Shown: piece by piece, positions 7,729-15,142 of the stretch | Numbering within the stretch: position 1 is the stretch's first letter | Layout: each line of letters starts with the position of its first letter | From: an uncultured Pedobacter sp. | Lineage (GTDB): Bacteria; Bacteroidota; Bacteroidia; Sphingobacteriales; Sphingobacteriaceae | Length of the DNA stretch: 37,818 nucleotides | NCBI RefSeq assembly: GCF_946480185.1 | Contig: NZ_CAMLIG010000037.1 | Coordinates: 1-37,818, forward strand | Reading direction: 5' to 3' | Program-made: the position numbers and the translations under genes | Notes under the pieces: model-generated | What the model saw: the letters and a program-made list of their open reading frames with translations, nothing else | Told to the model about the DNA's origin: nothing | Database searches by the model: none

Positions 7729-8753
7729 TGAAAGAGCTAAAAACGGATAAATTATTCAATGCTGTAAAGAATCTCATTGAAGAATCAAGAAGGTCTATTG
7801 CCAGACAAGTAAATACCGCAATGGTATTTACTTATTACCATATCGGAAAAATGATTGTTGAGGATGAACAGGATGGTAAGGAGAAAGCACAATACTCGAG
7901 CGAAACACTAAAGCAGTTAAGTTTACTGCTTACGAAGGAATACGGCAAAGGCTATTCTGTTGATAACCTGGAAAAAATTAGAAAATTCTATCTGGTTTAT
8001 GAATCTAAGATTTCCGAATCAGTGATTCGGAAATCTGTTTCGGCATCATTGGATCTCTTTCAGGAACTTTTTAAACTAAGTTGGACCCATTATTTTCATC
8101 TTTTAAAAATCAATGATGACAGCGAGAGAAGTTTTTATGAAGCTGAAGCTTCGGAAAGTAATTGGTCTATCAGGGAAATGCAAAGGCAAATTAATTCTTC
8201 GCTTTACGAACGATTGGCATTAAGCAAAAGCCACAATGAAATTATATCCAAATCACAAAAGGGAGTGATTTATGAACACCCTATTGACACCTTAAAATCT
8301 CCATTTGTTTTAGAGTTTCTCAATTTAAGAGAAGAACATCATTTCACTGAAAGTGACTTAGAAAAGGCAATTATCGATAAACTTGAACAGTTTATGCTGG
8401 AATTGGGCAAAGGTTTTTTATTTGAGAGCAGACAGAAAAGAATCACTTTGGATGGCGACCATTTTTACATCGATCTTTCCTTTTACAACCGTTTATTAAA
8501 ATGCTTTGTTCTGATAGATCTGAAAATTGGCAAATTAACCCACCAAGATATCGGTCAAATGCAGATGTATGTGAACTACCATGACCGTAAAATTAAATCT
8601 CCCGATGAAAACCCAACCATTGGCATAATTCTATGCAAACAGGAAAGTAAAACGATTGTGGAGTTTACGCTACCTGAAAATAATGAACAGATTTTTGCAA
8701 GAGAATATAAATTGTATTTACCGAGTAAGGAAGAGTTGAAGACGATTTTGTAA
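7728..8753 (+). CDS. DUF1016 / YhcG-family PD-(D/E)xK nuclease-like protein
   Basis: A 341-aa protein with the two-part YhcG layout. The N-terminal helical half starts ELKTDKLFNAVKNLIEESRR and includes the family-typical TYYHIGKMIVEDEQ and GKGYSVDNLEKIRKFY. The C-terminal half carries the nuclease core FYIDLSFYNRLLKCFVLIDL followed by KIGKLTHQDIGQMQMYVNYH, with acidic D and D-L-K residues in PD-(D/E)xK spacing. Its start codon overlaps the integrase stop (TAATG), and a purine-rich CGGAGGG lies 8 bases upstream, so it is probably translated together with the integrase. The biological role of this widespread family is poorly defined; recombination, defence and mobile-element functions have been suggested. 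Coupling to the integrase hints at a job during excision or establishment, but this is inference. Confidence 0.88.
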   Translation: MKELKTDKLFNAVKNLIEESRRSIARQVNTAMVFTYYHIGKMIVEDEQDGKEKAQYSSETLKQLSLLLTKEYGKGYSVDNLEKIRKFYLVYESKISESVIRKSVSASLDLFQELFKLSWTHYFHLLKINDDSERSFYEAEASESNWSIREMQRQINSSLYERLALSKSHNEIISKSQKGVIYEHPIDTLKSPFVLEFLNLREEHHFTESDLEKAIIDKLEQFMLELGKGFLFESRQKRITLDGDHFYIDLSFYNRLLKCFVLIDLKIGKLTHQDIGQMQMYVNYHDRKIKSPDENPTIGIILCKQESKTIVEFTLPENNEQIFAREYKLYLPSKEELKTIL

Positions 8754-8939
8754 ATTATCCTTTGTTTTTTTAGACAAATTTTGTTACAAAAGATCGGCTT
8801 AATCGACAAGAATTCAAAAGCCGAACACATGAGTCAAAATCCTCAAGAAAGATAGAATTTAGTACTTTAAGGAACATACAATAGGTTTTATAATATCAAA
8901 ATAAATAACCCCTTTCAGGTTTGAAAACATGGACATTGA

Positions 8940-9872
8940 CTAATCAAACTTGTAACCTAGTTTCTGATATAGTTTGATTTTTTCTGATGGTTGAGAGTAC
9001 TTATCCGGCCAATGAATAGTTGAAGATTCATAGTTGAACGTCTCAGTTTCGCAAACTCCTTCAGTAAAGTAACCTCCATCACCATCTTCTATTGACTTTA
9101 CAACAATAGATTCTTTGACTTTGATGAGCTTATATCTTTTATCGAAAATCATTGGTTTAATGGCCAAATTTTCAAAGGATAAACTTTGCTGTACGCTAGG
9201 GTAAAAAATAGCATCAACTTGATCATCGTACTCATTTAATATCTGATTGGAAAAATAAGCGCTTATAACATAATTAGCATGATTAGAGTTCACTTTAAAC
9301 CTTCTTGAGAAGGAGTCCGCAATAAACTGTGTTAGATGATCAATTTCTCTTGCTATATTAGAAGGATGCTGTTCTAGTAATTTATTATAGGTTTCATTGA
9401 AATTATAGCTATTTAAGTTGACTGTACCGTTGACTGGCTGATTCTTAAAAATAGGAGTGATTTTAAGCGGAGTATCATCTATATTCTTCCATGTGCTGGT
9501 TGTTATTAAATCTCCAACTTTTGGTCTCATCTCACTCATGATCATAAGCTGTCCAAAGCTTGCATATAATACACTTTGATTAGGCAAATTACATCTCCCA
9601 TAGGATTTTACTAACTCTTTAGGAGGGTATTTAAGTAGGTTTATATCTTTAATTCTTGAATTTGTTCTTAATATGCTTTTGTTAATAGTAAGCCTGTCTA
9701 TTTCTGGAAATTCAAGTTCTGCTATAATAAAACTCCTAAATTCTATTAAGTCATTCAAAATGTGTATTAAATAATTCGCTTTTGTTTCATCAAGTTCAGT
9801 ATTGGACATAACTTTCACATGACCTAATAACGATTTAAATGTATTTACGTGAATATCTGAAAAGTCTTTCAT
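8940..9872 (-). CDS. RES-domain-like protein (possible ADP-ribosyltransferase/NADase fold)
   Basis: A 310-aa soluble protein with no signal peptide. After a helical N-terminal region, residues of the central part read YPPKELVKSYGRCNLPNQSV then LYASFGQLMIMSEMRPKVGD, and later NYVISAYFSNQILN then DAIFYPSVQQSLSFENLAIK. The spacing of an early Arg with LYxS, a later helix with Ser, and the final D-x-I-x-YPS...NLA segment matches what I know of RES domains, the NAD-consuming toxin family. The start at ATG 9872 is preferred over a TTG at 9884. No obvious partner antitoxin adjoins it: the convergent neighbour is the YhcG-like gene and the divergent one is the mobilisation operon. It may instead be a stand-alone RES enzyme. 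The assignment rests on motif spacing by eye and is moderate. Confidence 0.5.
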   Translation of the reverse strand: MKDFSDIHVNTFKSLLGHVKVMSNTELDETKANYLIHILNDLIEFRSFIIAELEFPEIDRLTINKSILRTNSRIKDINLLKYPPKELVKSYGRCNLPNQSVLYASFGQLMIMSEMRPKVGDLITTSTWKNIDDTPLKITPIFKNQPVNGTVNLNSYNFNETYNKLLEQHPSNIAREIDHLTQFIADSFSRRFKVNSNHANYVISAYFSNQILNEYDDQVDAIFYPSVQQSLSFENLAIKPMIFDKRYKLIKVKESIVVKSIEDGDGGYFTEGVCETETFNYESSTIHWPDKYSQPSEKIKLYQKLGYKFD

Positions 9873-9907
9873 ATTGCTAAACAAGATAATTAAAGATCTT
9901 GAATGAT

Positions 9908-9945
9908 AAAAAACTTCACAACTTAGGTTGAGGTTGTGAAGTTTC
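9908..9945 (+). repeat. Hairpin leader, copy 1 (upstream of mobilisation operon)
   Basis: AAACTTCACAAC (9911-9922) pairs perfectly with GTTGTGAAGTTT (9933-9944) across the loop TTAGGTTGAG. All 38 bases 9908-9945 are identical to 31378-31415, loop included. It lies 47 bases before the first mobilisation gene (ATG 9992) and upstream of the divergent RES-like gene. Flanks are also loosely alike in the two copies: TAAACAA...AGATCT before, and ATTTTxAATC(N)CxCTCC...TTTGC after. An identical loop is unexpected for a simple terminator and suggests a recognised DNA or RNA element. Confidence 0.8.
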
Positions 9946-9991
9946 TATTTTCAATCTCACCTCCTTTGCTACTGAACAAAACATCGAAATT

Positions 9992-10339
9992 ATGTCAGTA
10001 ACTAGCAAACAAACTAAAGGGGTTAGAAACTTAATTCCTACTTCCGACCAACTCCTTACCCAAGGTGATTTGGTTGATTTCAAAAATGAAATGCTCACCG
10101 AATTTAAACGCATCATCAAAGAAAGTATGGGCGAGCCGGGTAAGCGTTGGTTAAAGTCTTGTGAAGTCAAAAAGATGCTTGGAATTTCTCATGGTTTTCT
10201 CCAAACGTTGAGAGACAATGGCACTTTACCATTTACTAAAATTGGTGGCTCCATTTATTACGATTTTGAAGATATTACAAAAATGATGGCCACCAATAAA
10301 TCCAGTTCAGGGTGTATAAATAGTAATCTGGCAAACTGA
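9992..10339 (+). CDS. HTH (excisionase-like, HTH_17) DNA-binding protein
   Basis: A 115-aa protein. Residues 1-45 are probably a helical oligomerisation region (DLVDFKNEMLTEFKRIIKE). From about residue 50, RWLKSCEVKKMLGISHGFLQ followed by LRDNGTLPFTKIGGSIYYDF is a MerR/excisionase-type winged helix: an LxxxEVKKML helix-turn-helix, then a strand and wing with K-x-G-x-xYY. Proteins of this kind are found at the start of mobilisation regions in Bacteroidota elements, where they act as excision or relaxosome factors or as regulators. It is the first gene after the hairpin leader and reads towards the relaxase. Whether it is a recombination directionality factor for the integrase at 6475 cannot be told from sequence alone. 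Confidence 0.8.
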   Translation: MSVTSKQTKGVRNLIPTSDQLLTQGDLVDFKNEMLTEFKRIIKESMGEPGKRWLKSCEVKKMLGISHGFLQTLRDNGTLPFTKIGGSIYYDFEDITKMMATNKSSSGCINSNLAN

Positions 10340-10357
10340 AGATTTTAGAATTGACTT

Positions 10358-10432
10358 GGGCGTTTCAACACGCTATCCGCTTTATCTTTTTCCATTTCAT
10401 TGAAAAAAGGATGCCGCTACTATCATTAACGC
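10358..10432. repeat. Structured intergenic element of a type recurrent in Bacteroidota
   Basis: A 75-base element begins GGGCGTTT and ends TTAACGC, with GCGTT (10360-10364) able to pair with AACGC (10428-10432). Inside are CGCTATCCGCT, then TTATCTTTTT, and after a short loop GAAAAAAGGATGCCGCTA, whose TTTTT and AAAAA arms can also pair. I recall the same skeleton (GGGCGT...TATCCGCT...ATCTTTT...AAAAGGATGCCGCT...AACGC) in intergenic regions of many Bacteroidota genomes, often near mobile DNA. Function unknown; it could be a non-autonomous repeat or a structured RNA segment. Confidence 0.5.
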
Positions 10433-10465
10433 AAATTGCATGAAGATTTAATCAATCAACAAACT

Positions 10466-10702
10466 ATGGCTATTAAAAATGAAGACTCTCCCACACTAAA
10501 AGAAGTAAAGATATATTTCGACCAAAAGGGGTTTGAAGAGGGAGATGCCGAATCGTTTTTCAAAGAATTCCAGAAAAAGAATTGGCAGAATTCCAAAGGA
10601 AAGCCATTGGTGAACTGGCGAGCAAAAGCCAATGATAGGATGTGGCTAAAACAAAAATATAATTCCTATTTAAGAAGTAAAGCAACTTTAATGTTTAACT
10701 AA
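10466..10702 (+). CDS. Small basic protein of the mobilisation region, function unknown
   Basis: A 78-aa protein from ATG 10466. A TTG at 10436 could extend it by 10 residues, but that part overlaps the edge of the structured repeat. The sequence TLKEVKIYFDQKGFEEGDAE then FFKEFQKKNWQNSKGKPLVN then WRAKANDRMWLK predicts a compact helical, winged-helix-like domain. The Trp-rich, basic C-terminal part (NW...WRAKA...W) resembles the DNA-binding tails seen in replication-initiator or primosome-associated small proteins. I recognise it as a gene commonly sitting between the HTH protein and mob genes of Bacteroidota elements, but I cannot name it. It ends just before the candidate oriT. Confidence 0.7.
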   Translation: MAIKNEDSPTLKEVKIYFDQKGFEEGDAESFFKEFQKKNWQNSKGKPLVNWRAKANDRMWLKQKYNSYLRSKATLMFN

Positions 10703-10747
10703 TTAAAGCGAAGTTGGTAACTGTGGACCGCCTCGTTGAAGCAGTCA

Positions 10748-10782
10748 GCAAGATGTACGTTTGTGACACAAACGGATCTTGC
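10748..10782. other. Candidate oriT inverted repeat
   Basis: GCAAGAT (10748-10754) and CGTTTGTG (10758-10765) pair with CACAAACG (10767-10774) and ATCTTGC (10776-10782): 15 base pairs interrupted only by GTA opposite a single G, around a 1-base centre. It lies 70 bases before the relaxase accessory gene, the usual oriT place for MobA-type systems, and is more GC-rich than its surroundings. Asymmetric flanking sequence (CCTACCTTCCGGA) just downstream could hold the nick site, which I cannot locate. Confidence 0.6.
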
Positions 10783-10852
10783 CCTACCTTCCGGAGTCAG
10801 TCGGGAAATTGAAAAAATCCTCCATAGTCGGATTTTAAAGAAAGCAAAAACG

Positions 10853-11263
10853 ATGAATATTGAAAACGTTAAGAGAGAAAGATGGTTAAATACCCGACTA
10901 TCAGATAGCGAATATCAAACAGTCAAATCGAGATTTCAGAAATCAACATTTTTGAAAATGAGTGAATATAGTAGAAGTCTATTATTAGGGAAACCAGTTA
11001 AAATTATTCACAGAAACCAATCGATGGACGACTTAATGGAAGAACTGATTTTACTCAGGCAAGAACTCAATTATGTCGGTCATAATTTCAATCAAGCAGT
11101 GAAGAAACTCAACAGTTTTGCAGAAATGCCAGAGGCTCATTATTGGAAAAACGCGATGGATATTTCAAGAAATGAATTGGAACCTTGCATCAAGAAAATA
11201 AAAGATAGGATGAATAATTATGCTGATTTATGGTCGCAAAAATTATTAGCGGAAAAAGTTTAA
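10853..11263 (+). CDS. Relaxosome accessory protein (MobB/MobC-like)
   Basis: A 136-aa protein from ATG 10853. It begins with basic sequence KRERWLNTRLSDSEYQTVKS, a ribbon-helix-helix-like segment seen in plasmid-mobilisation MobC-type proteins, continues with SEYSRSLLLGK, and has a long C-terminal helix LMEELILLRQELNYVGHNFNQAV. NxxxxNFNQ-like sequence is typical of this family. An upstream TTG-started frame (from 10736) would run through the candidate oriT, so I reject the longer version. Its 3' end overlaps the relaxase by 34 bases. Expected role: bind oriT and load or position the relaxase. The family assignment is good; the exact name differs between elements. Confidence 0.82.
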   Translation: MNIENVKRERWLNTRLSDSEYQTVKSRFQKSTFLKMSEYSRSLLLGKPVKIIHRNQSMDDLMEELILLRQELNYVGHNFNQAVKKLNSFAEMPEAHYWKNAMDISRNELEPCIKKIKDRMNNYADLWSQKLLAEKV

Positions 11264-12459
11264 GAGGTGCATTACTTTATAATGAAAATAAGGTTGCGAA
11301 AACTATGGCTAAGCTAATTGGCGGAAATGGTTTTCACAAGGATTTAAGCCAACTTGATTTTAATGAAAAGCTGATGCGATTACAAGATTTGGCCTCAAAA
11401 AATGAGCGGGTAAAAACTAACACTTTACACATCTCTTTGAATTTTGCTAATGGCGAAAAATTGGATAAAGAAAAGCTCAATGCAATTGCAAAAGATTATA
11501 TGGAAAGGATAGGTTTCGGTAAACAGCCTTATTTAATCTATCAACACTTAGATGCTGGGCATCCCCATGTTCATATTGTAACTACAAATATTCAAGCTTC
11601 AGGAGAAAGAATAAGCCTGCATAATCTGGGTAAAACTAAGTCTGAGGAGGCTAGAAAAATTATTGAAACAGAATATGATTTAATTCCTGCCAGTAAGCTG
11701 AATAAACCTCAAGACTTTAAACTTAACAAAGTCAAATATGGAAAATGTGAAACCAAAAGAGCAATAACAAATGTGGTAAAGGGGATTATTTCAAGTTATC
11801 AATTCACCAACCTCCCAGAATTTAATGCAGTTCTCAAAAATTATAATGTGGTAGCAGATCGTGGCGCAAAAGAATCACGGATGTATAACAAAAACGGATT
11901 GGTGTATTGGGCATTAGATGCCAAAGGGAACAAGGTGGGTGTTCCTATTAAGGCAAGCAGTATATATGGAAGTCCAACATTAAAAAAACTGGAAAACTAC
12001 TTTGCAAAAAATAAAGAACTAAGAAGACCTTTTAAAAGTCAACTTCAATCAAAAATTGATCAAGTAATGAACTTGAAAGCTTCACAAGCTGGTTTCAAGC
12101 AAGCTATGTCCGCAAAAAACATAGAAGTTGTTTTTAGGCAACATGAAACTGGAAAATTATATGGGGTTACCTTTATCGATCACCAAAATCGAACCGTCTT
12201 TAAGGGAAGTGATTTAGGGAAAACTTATTCAGCATCAGCTTTAGAAAGTTATTTTAATAAAGTCGAAAACATCAAAACTGATGATTCAAATCGTATTGAG
12301 CGCAGTTATAAAATAGCTTCAATAAAATCAAATATTTCAATCTCTGGTAAAGCTCCCCTAATAGATTCATTATTTGAACCAGAATTTCAAGATGCCCCCA
12401 CTTTCGAAAATGCACAAAGAAAGCAACGCAAAAAGAGAAGAAAAAATCAGATACACTAA
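11230..12459 (+). CDS. mobA: Relaxase / mobilisation nuclease (MobA-like, MobP type)
   Basis: A 409-aa relaxase. The N-terminal nuclease domain shows motif I with the probable nucleophile Y17 (LRGALLYNENKV), motif II near TNTLHISLNF (His 67), and the metal-binding triad motif III QHLDAGHPHVHIVTTN with H106, H111, H113 and H115 available. The C-terminal half is basic and ends in an Arg/Lys-rich tail (QRKQRKKRRKN), suitable for DNA contact. It should nick oriT and stay covalently attached to the transferred strand. It overlaps its accessory gene by 34 bases and is followed 10 bases later by the coupling protein gene, giving the standard accessory-relaxase-coupling order. Length and motifs look intact. 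Confidence 0.92.
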   Translation: MVAKIISGKSLRGALLYNENKVAKTMAKLIGGNGFHKDLSQLDFNEKLMRLQDLASKNERVKTNTLHISLNFANGEKLDKEKLNAIAKDYMERIGFGKQPYLIYQHLDAGHPHVHIVTTNIQASGERISLHNLGKTKSEEARKIIETEYDLIPASKLNKPQDFKLNKVKYGKCETKRAITNVVKGIISSYQFTNLPEFNAVLKNYNVVADRGAKESRMYNKNGLVYWALDAKGNKVGVPIKASSIYGSPTLKKLENYFAKNKELRRPFKSQLQSKIDQVMNLKASQAGFKQAMSAKNIEVVFRQHETGKLYGVTFIDHQNRTVFKGSDLGKTYSASALESYFNKVENIKTDDSNRIERSYKIASIKSNISISGKAPLIDSLFEPEFQDAPTFENAQRKQRKKRRKNQIH

Positions 12460-12469
12460 AAACTAAATC

Positions 12470-14449
12470 ATGGGAACAGGAGAAAACGAACAAGGTTTAC
12501 GCAAAATCATTGATTTCACAAGATTGTTATCAATTGGAATTTTACTCATTCATTTTTATATGAGTTGTTATTTCTTATTTATGGAGAATGGCGTTTCTAG
12601 TAGTATAACTAACAGAATTTTGTTCAATATCTCTAAACTATCCATATTTAATACGCCATTTTCTGCAAAGCTTTGGGTTTTTGGATTATTGCTCATTTAC
12701 CTATCTGCAAATAAAAGTAGAAAGCGTTTAACTGGAAATGCCCTCCATTTAACATTAGTGTTTTTTCTTGGCATTTTAATCTTCTTTGTTAGTTATCTAG
12801 TTTTAAAAAGCTTAGGACTATACACCATGTTAAACTATATGGTTCTGACTTCATTTGGTTATTTAATGGTTCTTTATGCTGGTAGCAAGCTATCAGGGAT
12901 TGTTAAATCAAATTTGACAGAGGATATTTTCAACAAGGAAAACGAAACTTTCCCACAAGAAGAAAGGAAATTAGAGAATGAATACTCTATAAATCTGCCC
13001 GCCAATTATCGTTTTAAAGGAGATAATCGCAAAAGTTGGGTTAACATTATTAATCCCTTTAGAGGAACATTGATAATGGGAACTCCTGGTTCTGGTAAAT
13101 CTTATTTTGCGATTAGACATATCATTACCCAACATATTAATAAGGGTTTTAGTATGTTTCTTTATGACTTTAAATATGATGATTTAAGCAAAATAGGTTA
13201 TAACAGTCTGCTAAATAAAACCGGGAATAAAGCAAAATTCTATGTGGTAAATTTTGATGATTTGAATAAAACTCATCGCTGTAATCCGTTAGACCCTGAA
13301 AACATGCTGGATATTGTAGATGCTACGGAAGCTGCCCGCACCATTATGTTAGGTTTGAATAAAGAATGGATAAAAAAGCAAGGTGACTTCTTTGTTGAAT
13401 CGCCAATTAATTTTTTAACAGCCATTATTTGGTATCTGAAAAAATATCAAAATGGGGTTTATTGTACATTACCTCATGCGATTGAACTGATGCAGCAGGA
13501 TTATAAAAAGCTTTTCGGATTACTCAATGAAGAGCCTGAAATTGAGGTTTTGATTAATCCATTTATCTCTGCTTGGAAAAACGAAGCTTTTGATCAATTG
13601 GAAGGTCAAATAGCGAGTGCAAAAATCAGCTTAGCAAGATTGGTTTCACCATCGCTTTACTATGTGCTTTCAGGGAATGATTTTACGCTAGATTTGAATA
13701 ATCCTAAAGAACCCAAAGTAATTTGTTTAGGTAATAATCCACAAAAACAACAAGTTTATGGTGCGGTATTAAGCTTGTATATTTCAAGGATGTTGAAGTT
13801 GGTGAATCAAAAAGATAAGTTAAAAAGCAGTCTCGTATTTGATGAATTCCCAACCATCTACCTAAATAATATTGACAGTCTGATTGCCACTGCTCGCTCT
13901 AATAAGGTAGCTACGACTTTAGCAATTCAGGATTTTAGCCAGTTGCGGAAAGATTATGGTAAGGAGCAGGCAGATGTAATTTTGAATATAGTCGGGAATA
14001 TTATTTCAGGACAAGTTAGTGGAGATTCTGCGAAATTTTTAGCGGAACGATTTGGTAAGATTAAGCAGAAAAAACAAAGCATAACTACCAATAAAGGAGA
14101 TACTAGTATTAACGATTCAACTCAACTAGACTTTGCTATTCCCGTATCAAAAATTTCATCTCTCTCTTCTGGCGAATTTGTGGGTGTGGTTGCAGATGAT
14201 CCTACAAATAAAATTGATTTGAAACTCTTTCATAACAATATTATTAATAACCACAATCAACTAAAAAAGGAGGAGGAAAATTATAAAGAGATTCCAGCCA
14301 TAAGATATGTTAACGAAGAAATGGTGATGCACAACTATTTTCAGATTAAACAAGATGTTCAGGAAATATTAGCTCATCAGCTTAGATCTAATGAAGGAAA
14401 AATGGAAGATACTGCAACTGAAAATACAGTTAAAGAAATGGAAATATAG
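12470..14449 (+). CDS. Type IV coupling protein (VirD4-like, YWFCY N-terminal domain)
   Basis: A 659-aa membrane ATPase. The first 145 residues hold about four membrane segments, starting with a YWFCY-type region (TRLLSIGILLIHFYMSCYFL). Walker A is GTPGSGKS at 204-211, and Walker B-like sequence LVFDEFPTIYL lies near residue 460, followed by NKVATTLAIQDFSQLRKDYG, the coupling-protein sensor region. It would carry the relaxase-DNA complex from the cytoplasm to the mating pore encoded by the tra operon at 31480. In Bacteroidota this gene is often named mobC or traG-like; I leave the symbol blank because another gene here is the VirB4-type TraG. The C-terminal acidic tail is variable in the family. 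It is 10 bases downstream of the relaxase. Confidence 0.9.
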   Translation: MGTGENEQGLRKIIDFTRLLSIGILLIHFYMSCYFLFMENGVSSSITNRILFNISKLSIFNTPFSAKLWVFGLLLIYLSANKSRKRLTGNALHLTLVFFLGILIFFVSYLVLKSLGLYTMLNYMVLTSFGYLMVLYAGSKLSGIVKSNLTEDIFNKENETFPQEERKLENEYSINLPANYRFKGDNRKSWVNIINPFRGTLIMGTPGSGKSYFAIRHIITQHINKGFSMFLYDFKYDDLSKIGYNSLLNKTGNKAKFYVVNFDDLNKTHRCNPLDPENMLDIVDATEAARTIMLGLNKEWIKKQGDFFVESPINFLTAIIWYLKKYQNGVYCTLPHAIELMQQDYKKLFGLLNEEPEIEVLINPFISAWKNEAFDQLEGQIASAKISLARLVSPSLYYVLSGNDFTLDLNNPKEPKVICLGNNPQKQQVYGAVLSLYISRMLKLVNQKDKLKSSLVFDEFPTIYLNNIDSLIATARSNKVATTLAIQDFSQLRKDYGKEQADVILNIVGNIISGQVSGDSAKFLAERFGKIKQKKQSITTNKGDTSINDSTQLDFAIPVSKISSLSSGEFVGVVADDPTNKIDLKLFHNNIINNHNQLKKEEENYKEIPAIRYVNEEMVMHNYFQIKQDVQEILAHQLRSNEGKMEDTATENTVKEMEI

Positions 14450-14561
14450 GTATTTATGGAATTTGATTCATGAGAAAATGAATAGCTGCAATACTCGATT
14501 GGCACTATTTTGGTAATTAATCCGTAACATTTATTAACTTTTTGACCTCATCTATCAACCT

Positions 14562-15140
14562 ATGATTAATGCCAGTTACAAAGATAAAGAGCTGATTATC
14601 GAAATTCTTACCAGCTCGTTCGAGAAGAATGAAAGCGTAAATTATATCGCCAAACAAGACCATAAGCGTATTGAAAGAATAAAATCTTTGATGGATTATT
14701 CTTTCGAGATGTGCTATAATTACGGTAGTATTTATTTGACAGACGACAAAAAAGGATGTGCACTTGTCCTTTACCCTCATAAAAAAGAAAGCTCTCTAAA
14801 AAGCATTTTGTTAGATGTGAAATTAATTTTTCAATGTATCGGTATCGAAAATATCGGTAAAGCCATGAAACGGGAAAGCGCTATTAAACAACTACAACCT
14901 AAAACACCCATGTACTATTTATGGTTTATTGGTGTAGATACAAATCATCAAAATAATGGCATTGGTTCACAATTATTAGAATTTGTAATTAAAGACAGTA
15001 AAGAAAAGCAACTACCAGTTTTTCTAGAAACTTCAACACTCAGAAATCTTCCTTGGTATCAGAAGTTCGGATTTAAAACCTATAATGAACTCCAATTAAG
15101 CTATAAATTGTTTTTTCTAAAAAGAGAATTTGCCGCCTAG
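14562..15140 (+). CDS. GNAT-family N-acetyltransferase
   Basis: A 192-aa acetyltransferase. The acetyl-CoA-binding core is clear: WFIGVDTNHQNNGIGSQLLE (motif A, V-D-x-x-x-Q-x-x-G-I-G), then VFLETSTLRNLPWYQKFGFK (motif B with the family YxxxGF). The N-terminal half (SFEKNESVNYIAKQDHKRIE) is typical of GNATs of the type found with transcription factors in Bacteroidota. It is separated by 2 bases from the membrane LuxR-type gene, so the two form an operon. The substrate cannot be predicted. It could be cargo carried beside the regulator or an enzyme controlled by it. Start ATG 14562 gives a normal family length. Confidence 0.85.
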   Translation: MINASYKDKELIIEILTSSFEKNESVNYIAKQDHKRIERIKSLMDYSFEMCYNYGSIYLTDDKKGCALVLYPHKKESSLKSILLDVKLIFQCIGIENIGKAMKRESAIKQLQPKTPMYYLWFIGVDTNHQNNGIGSQLLEFVIKDSKEKQLPVFLETSTLRNLPWYQKFGFKTYNELQLSYKLFFLKREFAA

Positions 15141-15142
15141 AT

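Noticed and set aside
9908..9950. Hairpin as an ordinary rho-independent terminator
   Set aside because: No gene ends before it on the plus strand, the T-run is broken, and the loop is identical in both copies.
10736..10852. TTG-started extension of the relaxase accessory gene
   Set aside because: It would encode across the candidate oriT stem, and the family-like sequence begins at ATG 10853.
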